Positions 18,640 to 25,868 of a stretch of DNA of 64,000 bases are shown here, piece by piece; position 1 is the stretch's first letter; each line of letters starts with the position of its first letter. Source of the stretch: Chloroflexota bacterium. Lineage in GTDB: Bacteria > Chloroflexota > Dehalococcoidia > Lucifugimonadales > JADFKI01. The notes under the pieces were generated by a model that was given only the letters and a program-made list of their open reading frames with translations, was not told where the DNA came from and searched no databases. The DNA lies in the NCBI GenBank assembly GCA_009840355.1, contig VXNZ01000056.1, forward strand, positions 124,001 to 188,000, in the 5' to 3' direction. A program made the position numbers and the translations under genes.

Positions 18640-19290
18640 ATGGAAATATCGTGGCTGGGGAACTGGGCGGTGCGAGTGCAGTCGGGGCAGACGGCGGTGG
18701 TGTCGGATCCGTATTACGCGGAGGACGGCGCGCGGATGCCGGAGACGAGCGCGGATATAGTGACGGTGAGCATTGACGCGCCGCGCCATTCCAATGCGGG
18801 CGCGGTGGGCGGTTCGCCTCGCGTGCTGCGGGGACCGGGCGAGTACGAGATTGCGAACTTCTACATAAGCGGCATGGGCACGCCGTACGGGAACGCGGAG
18901 GACGCGGACGGTCGGCTGGTGAGCACGGTGTACGCGATGCGCGCGGAGGGTGTGCGGGTGTGCCACGCGGGTGGCAGTGTGCCGTCGCTGAGTTCGCGGC
19001 AGCTGGACGAGCTGAACAATGTGGAAGTGCTGGTGGTGGACGCGAGCGGCGGTGAGAGCGCGGCGAAGCGTGTGGCGCGGCTGGTGCAGCAGGTGGGACC
19101 GCGGATAGTGGTGCCTGTGGGCTGGCAGGCGGGCGCGGATGGCGCGGGCGATGATGATGCGGGTGCGCTGGGTGCGCTGCTGGGCGAGCTGGGAGCGAGT
19201 GATGTGTCGCCGCGTCCGACGCTGCGCGTAACGGCGACGAGCTTGCCGCGCGAGATGAGCGTGGTCGTGCTGTCGGCGCAGGCGGGGTAG
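18640..19290 (+). CDS. Metallo-beta-lactamase-fold (UlaG-like) protein with degenerate metal site
   Basis: A 216-residue protein. The opening MEISWLGNWAVRVQSG and the later GPGEYEI and IVVPVGW segments match short MBL-fold hydrolases of the UlaG/YtnP-like group. The hallmark HxHxDH metal motif should follow the SADIVTVS strand. That position reads DAPRHSNAG, so most metal ligands are absent and catalysis by the usual two-zinc mechanism is doubtful. The ATG at 18640 is preceded by AGGAGG with a 9-base spacer, which is better than the in-frame ATG 12 codons upstream. The gene stands alone, converging on the coiled-coil pair. The substrate is unknown. Confidence 0.7.
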   Translation: MEISWLGNWAVRVQSGQTAVVSDPYYAEDGARMPETSADIVTVSIDAPRHSNAGAVGGSPRVLRGPGEYEIANFYISGMGTPYGNAEDADGRLVSTVYAMRAEGVRVCHAGGSVPSLSSRQLDELNNVEVLVVDASGGESAAKRVARLVQQVGPRIVVPVGWQAGADGAGDDDAGALGALLGELGASDVSPRPTLRVTATSLPREMSVVVLSAQAG

Positions 19291-19312
19291 GCGGGCTAGA
19301 AGAGGAGCAGGG

Positions 19313-19684
19313 TTAGGTGAGCAGGCTGACGATATAGGCGGCAACGCCCCCGCCGACGATGGTGAATATGCCGATGCCCGCGAGGAAGATGTGGTGGTTG
19401 AGTGCGTCGAACTTGGCGTCGAAGCGGTCGTTGATGCTGTCAAACTTCGCGTTGATGCTGTCAAACTTCGCGTTGATGGCGTCAAATTTCGCTTCGTATT
19501 TCTTATCAAGGGCGTCTATTTTGGCGTCGAACTTCCTGTCGAGGGCGTCAAAGCGATCATTGATGGCGTCAAACTTCGCGTTGTGATCCCTCAGCAGCTC
19601 AATGATAATCTCCTGCTGCGCCTCTATGCGCGCCATCCGCTCTTCGACGGAATACGGATTAGTCGTCGGGGCTTCGGTGGTCAT
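19313..19684 (-). CDS. Coiled-coil protein with C-terminal membrane helix, duplicate A
   Basis: A 123-residue protein. The N-terminus MTTEAPTTNPYSVEERMARIEAQQ leads into a coiled coil of mixed 7- and 11-residue units (AKFDSIN; RKFDAKIDALD). It closes with one transmembrane helix (IFLAGIGIFTIVGGGVAAYIVSLL) and almost no tail, so it is a tail-anchored protein with a long coiled stalk. AAGGAG stands 8 bases before the ATG at 19684. It is a close duplicate of the gene at 19748-20164: both ends and the upstream 65 bases are nearly identical while the coil differs in length. The layout (coil plus terminal helix) resembles XhlA-like or other membrane-tethered coil proteins, but I assign no function. 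Confidence 0.75.
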   Translation of the reverse strand: MTTEAPTTNPYSVEERMARIEAQQEIIIELLRDHNAKFDAINDRFDALDRKFDAKIDALDKKYEAKFDAINAKFDSINAKFDSINDRFDAKFDALNHHIFLAGIGIFTIVGGGVAAYIVSLLT

Positions 19685-19747
19685 CAACAGAACTCCTTAA
19701 TAGGGATGGTGCGTGCAGTATAGGCGATTATGCGCGGCGCGGGAAGG

Positions 19748-20164
19748 TTAGGTGAGCAGGCTGACGATGTAGGCTGCGACACCCCCACCGACGATGGTGA
19801 ATATGCCGATGCCCGCGAGGAAGATGCGGTGATTGACAGCGTCGATGCGGTTGTTGGTGGTGTCAAACTTCGCGTCGAACTTCTTGTCAAGAACGTCCAT
19901 TTTCGCGTCGAACTTCTTGTCAAGAACGTCTATTTTCGCGTCGAACTTCTTGTCAAGGACGTCTATCTTCGTGTCGAATTTCTTGTCAAGGACGTCTATC
20001 TTCGTGTCGAATTTCTTGTCAAGGGCGTCTATCTTGGCATTGTTTTCCCTCAGCAGCTCATTATTGTCTCTCAGCAGCTCAATAAGAAGCTCCTGCTGCG
20101 CCTCCATTCGCGCCATCCGCTCTTCCGCGGAATACGGATTAGTCGTCGGGGCTTCGGTGGTCAT
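19748..20164 (-). CDS. Coiled-coil protein with C-terminal membrane helix, duplicate B
   Basis: A 138-residue paralogue of the 19313-19684 product, lying between it and rho. The first 33 residues and the membrane helix are almost the same. The coil here is five nearly identical 11-residue units (KKFDAKIDVLD type, about 55-110). Hendecads with hydrophobics at a, d/e and h favour a slightly right-handed, straight coil. The ATG at 20164 has the same AAGGAG ribosome site. On the minus strand the shared upstream region contains CCTATACTGC, and TATAAT (CATAAT in copy A), a possible promoter copied with the gene. It lies 66 bases downstream of the rho stop, so read-through from rho is possible. Function unknown. 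Confidence 0.75.
   Translation of the reverse strand: MTTEAPTTNPYSAEERMARMEAQQELLIELLRDNNELLRENNAKIDALDKKFDTKIDVLDKKFDTKIDVLDKKFDAKIDVLDKKFDAKMDVLDKKFDAKFDTTNNRIDAVNHRIFLAGIGIFTIVGGGVAAYIVSLLT
19871..20035 (-). repeat. 33-bp tandem repeat, five units, encoding the hendecads
   Basis: Units begin at 19871, 19904, 19937, 19970 and 20003, each 33 bases with only a few substitutions. The repeat is a whole number of codons, so copy-number change keeps the frame. Duplicate A has a shorter, more diverged coil made of mixed 21- and 33-base units. Confidence 0.9.
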
Positions 20165-20230
20165 CAACAGAACTCCTTAATAGGGATGGTGCGTGCAGTA
20201 TAGGCGATTATACGCGGCGCGGGAAGTCGG

Positions 20231-21514
20231 CTACCGGCGCATGGGCGAGACTTCCTGCGCGAGGCGGGGCAGGTTGACGAGGAATTCCTTGTTGTTGCGT
20301 GTGTTGCGCATAATTTTGGTGATGACCTCGATGGCGTTGTCGTCGCCTTGGGACTTTTGCAGCGCGACGAAACGGCGGAGCAGCCAGACATGCTGCAGTG
20401 AAGCATCGTCGATGAGCAGCTCTTCGCGGCGTGTGCCGCTGCGCTCGATGTCGATGGCGGGGAAGAAGCGGCGCTCGGCGAGGCGGCGGTCGAGATGGAC
20501 TTCCATGTTGCCCGTGCCCTTGAACTCCTCGTACACGAGGTCGTCGAGCCTGCTGCCCGTGTCGATGAGGCATGCGGCGATGATGGTGAGCGAGCCGCCC
20601 TCTTCGGTATTGCGGGCGGCGCCGAAGAACCTTTTGGGCGGGTAGAGCGCGACGGGGTCCATACCGCCCGACAGTGTGCGACCGCTGCTCGGCACGGCGA
20701 GATTGTAGGCGCGAGTGAGCCGCGTGATGCTGTCGAGCAGGATGACCACATCCTTGCCGCCTTCGACGAGGCGCTTGGAGCGTTCCAGCACCATCTCGGC
20801 GACGCGGCAGTGGTCTTCGACCGGCTCGTCGAAAGTGGAGCTGTACACCTCGCCGTTGACCGAGCGCGTGACATCGGTCACCTCTTCGGGGCGCTCGCCG
20901 ATGAGCGCGACCATGATGTGGATGTCCGGTGCGTTGGCGGCGATGCCGTCGGCAATCTGCTTGAGCAGCGTGGTCTTGCCTGCCTTGGGCGGGGAGACGA
21001 TAAGCCCGCGCTGCCCTCTGCCAATGGGCGCGAGCATGTCGATAAGCCGCGTGGACACGAGGTCTTTGCGCGTTTCGAGCGTGATCTGCCGCGTGGGGTG
21101 GATAGCGGTCAGGCTCTCGAAGTGCTTGCGGCGGCGGGAGCGATCGGGCTCGCTGCCGTTGACCTGCTCGACGCGGACAAGGCCGAAGTAGCGCTCGCCG
21201 TCCTTTGGGGGGCGCACCTGTCCGTGCACCTCGTCGCCGGTGCGCAGGCTGAAGCGGCGGATCTGCGACTGCGAGACATAGACGTCGGAGTTGCTGGCGG
21301 AGGCGCCGGACTGTCGCAGGAAGCCGTAGCCGTCGTTGAGGATGCTGAGGATGCCGCCCGCCTTGAGATTGCCGTTCTTCTCGGAGAGGTTGGCGAGCAC
21401 CTTGTTCATCATCTCGCGGCGATGCGGCATGTTGCCGTTCTCGAAGACGCCCAGCTCTTTTCCGAGCTTGTAGAGGTCTTCGTTGTTAAGGCTTTGAAGC
21501 TCAGCGAGGTTCAT
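20231..21514 (-). CDS. rho: Transcription termination factor Rho
   Basis: Rho is a hexameric RNA helicase that ends transcription of untranslated RNA. The 427 residues comprise an N-terminal helical region (1-50), a cold-shock-like RNA-binding domain with GYGFLRQ (62-68), and an ATPase core. The core has P-loop PPKAGKTT (175-182), VALIGERPEEVTD, LLDSITRLTRAYN (Walker B and Q-loop region) and ERRFFPAIDI. The ATG at 21514 is preceded by GGAG with 6 bases between. An in-frame start nine codons earlier exists but lacks a ribosome site. A shared transcript with the downstream coiled-coil gene is possible but unproven. Confidence 0.96.
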   Translation of the reverse strand: MNLAELQSLNNEDLYKLGKELGVFENGNMPHRREMMNKVLANLSEKNGNLKAGGILSILNDGYGFLRQSGASASNSDVYVSQSQIRRFSLRTGDEVHGQVRPPKDGERYFGLVRVEQVNGSEPDRSRRRKHFESLTAIHPTRQITLETRKDLVSTRLIDMLAPIGRGQRGLIVSPPKAGKTTLLKQIADGIAANAPDIHIMVALIGERPEEVTDVTRSVNGEVYSSTFDEPVEDHCRVAEMVLERSKRLVEGGKDVVILLDSITRLTRAYNLAVPSSGRTLSGGMDPVALYPPKRFFGAARNTEEGGSLTIIAACLIDTGSRLDDLVYEEFKGTGNMEVHLDRRLAERRFFPAIDIERSGTRREELLIDDASLQHVWLLRRFVALQKSQGDDNAIEVITKIMRNTRNNKEFLVNLPRLAQEVSPMRR

Positions 21515-21853
21515 GAGATACTCCGCACCCAAAAGGCGCATGCTAAAGGCTGATGGACTGAAATAGACGGGAAGAAATAATGCGGCGCAATTGCCTTATG
21601 ACAAACTAAACGGCGCGCTCATACGGGCGGGCAGGCTAGACGGCAGATTCAACAGGCAGGCTCATGGCAGGGGACAATCAACAATTGGGGAAAGTGCACA
21701 TCAGCGTTAGACGCCGCAGGGGAGTCTCAACGAAGTATAGCACACTGGAATACGCCCTGCCTTAAGCATTATATCCGCTAAAATCCCCATTCGCAACGCT
21801 TGCTTCAAGACGATTTCACAAATGCAATTTATCTGTCATTTGCAATTTATACC

Positions 21854-22040
21854 TGTCATTTCTCGCTTCGCTTGAAATCTAAAGTCGGAAACAAGTTTGC
21901 GTGCAACGATTTCAGATTCCTCACTGCGTTCGGAATGACAAAGGCAACGCGGAATGACAACATTAAGGAATTGCGAAATCGACCCTCACGGTCTAGGGCT
22001 GGGCGAATAGGAACTTCTCCCCCATCATGTGGGAAGGTTA
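21854..22040. repeat. Composite dispersed intergenic repeat (families A and B)
   Basis: Positions 21854-21940 begin TGTCATT and end AATGACA, a MITE-like pair of inverted ends around palindromic cores (TTTCTCGCTTCGCTTGAAA, AGATTCCTCACTGCG). After a linker containing GCGAAATCG, a second unit at 22014-22040 has CTTCTCCCCC facing GGGAAGGTTAG. The same combination recurs at 25606-25725 and, in the other orientation, at 60371-60569. The rest of the gap 21515-22054 between rho and pyrG holds no gene that I can support. Confidence 0.8.
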
Positions 22041-22054
22041 GAATCACACCTGCG

Positions 22055-23725
22055 TCATTGCGCGTCCACGGTGCGCTTGGCGCCTTCGTCTATCGGCAGC
22101 AAATGTTGCGCGCCCTCGCGCAGTGTCTCCAGCGCGGATTCGACGAAGCCCTCGAACAATGGATGCGGCTTGTTAGGCCGAGAGCGGAACTCCGGGTGGA
22201 ACTGCACACCCAGCATGAACGGGTGCATGTTCGGCTCCAGCTCCATAATCTCCACCAGCTTGCCATTCGGGGAAAGGCCGGAGGGCCATAACCCAACAGA
22301 CTCGAACGCTTCCTGATAGTCGTTGTTGAACTCGAAGCGGTGGCGGTGGCGCTCGCTGATCGACGATACGCCATACGCGGCGCGCGCCTTGCTATCCGCC
22401 ATCAGGTCGCATGGGTACTCGCCGAGCCGCATCGTGCCGCCCATCTGCGTTATGACGCGCTGCTCCGGCATAATGTCGATAACCGGGTCTGCGGTGAGCG
22501 GGTTGAACTCGGTGGAGTGCGCCGCCTCTTTGCCAAGCCCGTTCCGCGCCATCTCGATTACCATCACCTGCAAGCCAAGGCACAAGCCGAGATAGGGTAT
22601 CTTGTGCGTGCGAGCGTATTCCGCGGTGAGGATCATTCCCTCGACGCCGCGCTGCCCAAATCCGCCGGGCACCACGATGCCACGCACATCGTCCAGCAGG
22701 CGCGCCGGTCCTTGCTGCTCTATGTCTTCAGAGCGCACCCAGCGCACATCGATGTCCACATCGTGCGCCATGCCCGCGTGGAACAGCGCTTCCTTGACCG
22801 ACAGGTACGAATCCTGCAAGTCCACATACTTGCCCACGACCGCGACGGGCAGGGCTTCCTTGGGCGTCTTGATGCCCTCTACCAACATCTCCCAGCCCGC
22901 CATGTCGCGTCCCGCGCTCTCGATGCCCAAGGTGTTGACTACGAGTTCGCCCATGCCTTCGTCTTCCAGTATGAGCGGCACTTCGTACACCGTATCTACC
23001 GTGGGCAGGGTTATGACGGCGGGAAGCGGCACATCGCAGTGGATGCTTATCTTACGCTTGATGTCGTCATCGACTTCGTAGTCGCTGCGGCAGACGATGA
23101 CATCGGGCTGAATGCCGATGCTGCGCAGTTCGCGGACGCTGTGCTGAGTGGGTTTGGTCTTCAGCTCGCCCGTTGCCATGATGAACGGCAGGAATGTCAG
23201 ATGGATGTAGCACACATTGTCGCGGCCGACTTCGTTGCGCATCTGCCGGATGGCTTCGAGAAATGGCAGCCCTTCGATGTCGCCGACCGTGCCGCCGACT
23301 TCGACGATGATGACTTCGGCTTCGCTGCTTTGCGCAAGACTGAGCATGTGCTGCTTGATGGCGTCGGTGACATGCGGCACGGCTTGGATGGTGCCGCCGA
23401 GGAACTCGCCCTGCCGCTCGCGCGATATGATGTCTTGGTAAATCTGCCCGGCGGTCAGGTTGGATGCGCGGGTCAGTTCCACATCGATAAAGCGCTCGTA
23501 GTGGCCAAGGTCGAGATCGGTCTCGCAGCCATCGCGCGTTACGAATACCTCGCCATGCTGATACGGAGACATAGTGCCCGGATCGACATTGAGATACGGG
23601 TCGAGCTTCAGCACGGAGACGGACACACCCCTGCTCTTAAGCACACGCCCAAGAGACGCGACGGCGATGCCCTTGCCAATAGAGCTGACCACGCCGCCGG
23701 TAACAAACACAAAATTAGTCGTCAT
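22055..23725 (-). CDS. pyrG: CTP synthase
   Basis: PyrG makes CTP from UTP, ATP and glutamine, the last step of pyrimidine ribonucleotide synthesis. The 556 residues are close to the usual 535-550. The synthetase domain (1-268) has the opening TNFVFVTGGVVSSIGKG, LDPYLNVDPGTMSPYQHGEV and VEVGGTVGDIE. The class I glutamine amidotransferase domain (about 295-540) has the oxyanion strand PGGFG (353-357), nucleophile Cys382 in LGLCLGLQ, and the His/Glu pair in GVQFHPEF near the end. No key residue is missing. It stands alone between two repeat-bearing gaps. The ATG at 23725 has only a close-set AGGTGA as ribosome site. Confidence 0.97.
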   Translation of the reverse strand: MTTNFVFVTGGVVSSIGKGIAVASLGRVLKSRGVSVSVLKLDPYLNVDPGTMSPYQHGEVFVTRDGCETDLDLGHYERFIDVELTRASNLTAGQIYQDIISRERQGEFLGGTIQAVPHVTDAIKQHMLSLAQSSEAEVIIVEVGGTVGDIEGLPFLEAIRQMRNEVGRDNVCYIHLTFLPFIMATGELKTKPTQHSVRELRSIGIQPDVIVCRSDYEVDDDIKRKISIHCDVPLPAVITLPTVDTVYEVPLILEDEGMGELVVNTLGIESAGRDMAGWEMLVEGIKTPKEALPVAVVGKYVDLQDSYLSVKEALFHAGMAHDVDIDVRWVRSEDIEQQGPARLLDDVRGIVVPGGFGQRGVEGMILTAEYARTHKIPYLGLCLGLQVMVIEMARNGLGKEAAHSTEFNPLTADPVIDIMPEQRVITQMGGTMRLGEYPCDLMADSKARAAYGVSSISERHRHRFEFNNDYQEAFESVGLWPSGLSPNGKLVEIMELEPNMHPFMLGVQFHPEFRSRPNKPHPLFEGFVESALETLREGAQHLLPIDEGAKRTVDAQ

Positions 23726-23815
23726 TCACCTACACCGCTATCCATTTCGCAAAAGTATATGGACGGCATATTTACAGTGTCAACGGAAAAGAAGAGCCAG
23801 TTTAGGGCTGGAACT

Positions 23816-23895
23816 AACACGGATGCACAAGATATACAGGATGGGCTGGACAATTTCAATGAGAATCCTGTACATCCCGTATATCCATGTCAGTT
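23816..23895. repeat. Family C dispersed repeat (ACAGGAT type), inverted pair
   Basis: Two copies of a GGATnnACAGGAT-type motif face each other: GATATACAGGATGGG near 23830 and the complement ATCCTGTACATCCC near 23870. Related sequences occur in the gaps near 25745, 29990, 42485, 48568, 54640 and 62668. Such elements sit next to genes without an obvious promoter role. Confidence 0.55.
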
Positions 23896-23900
23896 GGTGG

Positions 23901-24653
23901 CTACTGCGCGATTACGCCGCCGTCGATTACTAATTCGCTGCCTGTCATGTAGGACGATTCGTTTGATGCCAGGAACAGCACGCCGCTCGCTATCTCGTCG
24001 GCGTCGGCGTAGCGGCCCAGCGGTGTGTTTTGCTCGGTGCGCTGGCGTCGCTCTGGGTCTCGCCAGCCGCGCGCGGTCATCTCCGTGCGCACCGGACCGG
24101 GATGCACAGAGTTGCAGCGTATGCCTTCTTTCGCGTATTGGATCGCGGTGGACTTGGTGAGTATGCGAACCGCGCCCTTGGATGCGTTGTAGCCGGGATG
24201 GATGGTCGCCTGCCCCACCATGCCGGATATGGACGATATGTTCACAATGGAGCCGCCGCCCGCATCGCGCATCGCCGGAATCACCACCTTCGTGCCTAGG
24301 AACACGCCCTTGGCGTTGATGTCCATCACGGTGTCCCAGTCTTCCACGCTTGCGTCATCGCCGAATGTCCAGAACGCGACGCCGGCGTTGTTCACCAGAA
24401 TGTCCACTTTGCCGTAGCGCTCGACTGCGGTATCGACGGCGTTCTGCCAAGCGTCTTCGCTGGTAACATCCAAGTTGACATAGGTTGCGTCTCCGCCGGT
24501 CTCGTTAATCTCGGCTTCGACCTGCTTGCCTTCGTCATCGAGGATGTCGCCGAAGACAACCTTTGCGCCTTCGCGCGCGAACATCTTCGCCTCCGCAGCG
24601 CCCTGCCCTCGCGCGCCGCCGCTTATGATTGCGACCTTGCCTTCTAGCCTCAT
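23901..24653 (-). CDS. Short-chain dehydrogenase/reductase (SDR)
   Basis: A 250-residue classical SDR that oxidises or reduces an alcohol/ketone with NAD(P). The cofactor motif GGARGQG (12-18) is followed by NNAG (about 88), the catalytic Ser in SSISG and YNASK (about 154-158), then the HPGPVRTEM loop. The Asp after the second strand (VVFGDI) favours NAD over NADP. AGGAGG stands 8 bases before the ATG at 24653. The first residues MRLEGKVA and overall design closely match the SDR at 51198-51944, so the two are paralogues. A 15-bp tandem repeat lies directly upstream. The substrate cannot be read from sequence. Confidence 0.88.
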   Translation of the reverse strand: MRLEGKVAIISGGARGQGAAEAKMFAREGAKVVFGDILDDEGKQVEAEINETGGDATYVNLDVTSEDAWQNAVDTAVERYGKVDILVNNAGVAFWTFGDDASVEDWDTVMDINAKGVFLGTKVVIPAMRDAGGGSIVNISSISGMVGQATIHPGYNASKGAVRILTKSTAIQYAKEGIRCNSVHPGPVRTEMTARGWRDPERRQRTEQNTPLGRYADADEIASGVLFLASNESSYMTGSELVIDGGVIAQ

Positions 24654-24673
24654 AAGCCTTGCCTCCTAATCTT

Positions 24674-24745
24674 ATGGGTAAGTCCCTCATGGGTAAGTCC
24701 CTCATGGGTAAGTCCCTCATGGGTAAGTCCCTCATGGGTAAGTCC
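24674..24745. repeat. 15-bp tandem repeat upstream of the SDR
   Basis: ATGGGTAAGTCCCTC is repeated four times without change (24674-24733) and followed by a 12-base partial copy. It sits in the leader of the SDR gene. Read on the minus strand each unit encodes MRDLP, and the frame runs on, out of phase, across the SDR start. Confidence 0.95.
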
Positions 24746-24782
24746 GCGCTATGGATTTGTCGTCCGGTGAGTAACTGACGGA

Positions 24783-25450
24783 TTATGATGTCGTCCAGTC
24801 GATGCCGTTTAGCACTGTGCGCTGAAACTCCGGTGTCTCGAAGCTCAATCCGTTGTGCCCTAACAGTGTTACGAACACTTTACCGTTGCCGAACTGCTGC
24901 GTCCAGCCGAGCGGGAATGTGCCACCGGGCATGAATGTCTCTTCGCCGCGCCAAGTCCAAGTGCCGTCTTCGGAGTCGCCGGTCATGAAGACATCGTTGC
25001 CGTCTTTGAATTCGATGCCCATATAGAGTTCGTCGTTCGTCTCGAAGTCGGATATACCCGCTGCCGCAGGACTATCCGCGTCAGTGATATTCACCTCGAA
25101 CTTGCCGTATGGCGGGTGGTAGCTATCCGTGAGCAACCAACCGCCGCCGGTGATGTCGTAGTATTCGTGCCAGTCTGCCGAGGCGCAGCCGGCGATGTGG
25201 ATGCAGATGAAGCCCTTCCCTCCATTGTCATGCCTGCCTGCTGCTCGCGCGTCATCGCGTCGTCGCCCGCGCGCATCGTGTTGAACACCAGCGCATCGTA
25301 GCCGCTCATCGCATCCGCATCCGCCAGAATCGAAGCGTCTTCGGTAACATTCACCTCGTGCCCGGCTCCGGTCAGAAAGCCCTCTAGCACAGGCGTGGAC
25401 TCTTCATAAGGATGTCTGCCGCCGGATAGTACCAGTAGATTCATCGCCAA
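24783..25450 (-). pseudogene. ThuA-like protein gene broken by a frameshift
   Basis: Two overlapping frames join into one ThuA-type (trehalose-utilisation, glutamine-amidotransferase-like fold) protein of about 220 residues. The first part (25450 down to about 25215) reads MNLLVLSGGRHPYEESTPVLEGFL…YDALVFNTMR. The second part continues GFICIHIAGCASADWHEYYD and ends in TFPLGWTQQFGNGKVFVTLLGHN. The switch falls at a GGGAAGGG run near 25213-25222, where one missing base (giving EGKGF) would restore a single frame. Everything else is well conserved, which suggests either a very recent mutation or an assembly error in a homopolymer-like run. ThuA proteins often accompany sugar-oxidation genes, in keeping with the neighbours. 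Confidence 0.75.
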
Positions 25451-25605
25451 TCCCTCCTATAATAATGCAGGCTCTCCATTCTTAGTCTCAATTCGTCTCA
25501 ATCGCCCGCCTTCATATTATTATGCCCGTGAGTATAAGCCTAATGCCGCCGCGCCGCAATCTGGCGCGTACGCGGGGAATCAGCGCAAAGTCCTACTAGA
25601 ATCAT

Positions 25606-25770
25606 CTTTTGCGAGACAATTTCAGACTCCTCACTGAGTTCGGAATGACAACATTAGAGATTTGTGAAATCGTCTTCTTAGATACCCTCGGTAAGCCCTT
25701 GCTGGGGGAAGGTTAGAATGGGGACAATCCGGCGTGAATGGAACTATGCCATATCCTGTACATCCTGTTT
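25606..25770. repeat. Second copy of the composite A/B repeat, followed by a family C motif
   Basis: TTTCAGACTCCTCACTGAGTTC and GGAATGACAACATTAGAGA (25620-25658) match the element at 21854-22040. After GTGAAATCG comes CCCTTGCTGGGGGAAGGTTAGAATGGGG (about 25696-25723 region), family B. A family C motif (ATATCCTGTACATCCTG) follows at about 25750. The left inverted end of family A is missing here, so this copy is truncated. No gene is evident in 25451-25795. Confidence 0.7.
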
Positions 25771-25795
25771 AGCATAGCGGCTGATATGTTACAGT

Positions 25796-25830
25796 CAGTT
25801 GCGGTGCTGGCAGTTGCGGTGCTGGCAGTT
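25796..25830. repeat. 15-bp direct duplication upstream of the MFS gene
   Basis: CAGTTGCGGTGCTGG occurs twice in tandem, followed by a third partial CAGTT, about 40 bases before the MFS start. A regulatory role is unproven. Confidence 0.8.
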
Positions 25831-25868
25831 ATGATGCCGGATTGGCGGAAAGAAACGAGAAGGTTGCC

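Noticed and set aside
19871-20035. CRISPR-like array
   Set aside because: The 33-base units are contiguous, in-frame coding repeats without spacers, so they form a coiled coil.
20495-21553. Plus-strand frame of about 350 codons across rho
   Set aside because: It is a shadow of the rho gene on the other strand; the protein is low in hydrophobic cores and lacks motifs.
22340-24160. Long plus-strand open frame of about 600 codons across pyrG
   Set aside because: It is the antisense of pyrG and the adjacent gap, made open by the GC-rich codon bias. Its translation has no family pattern while the minus-strand PyrG is complete.
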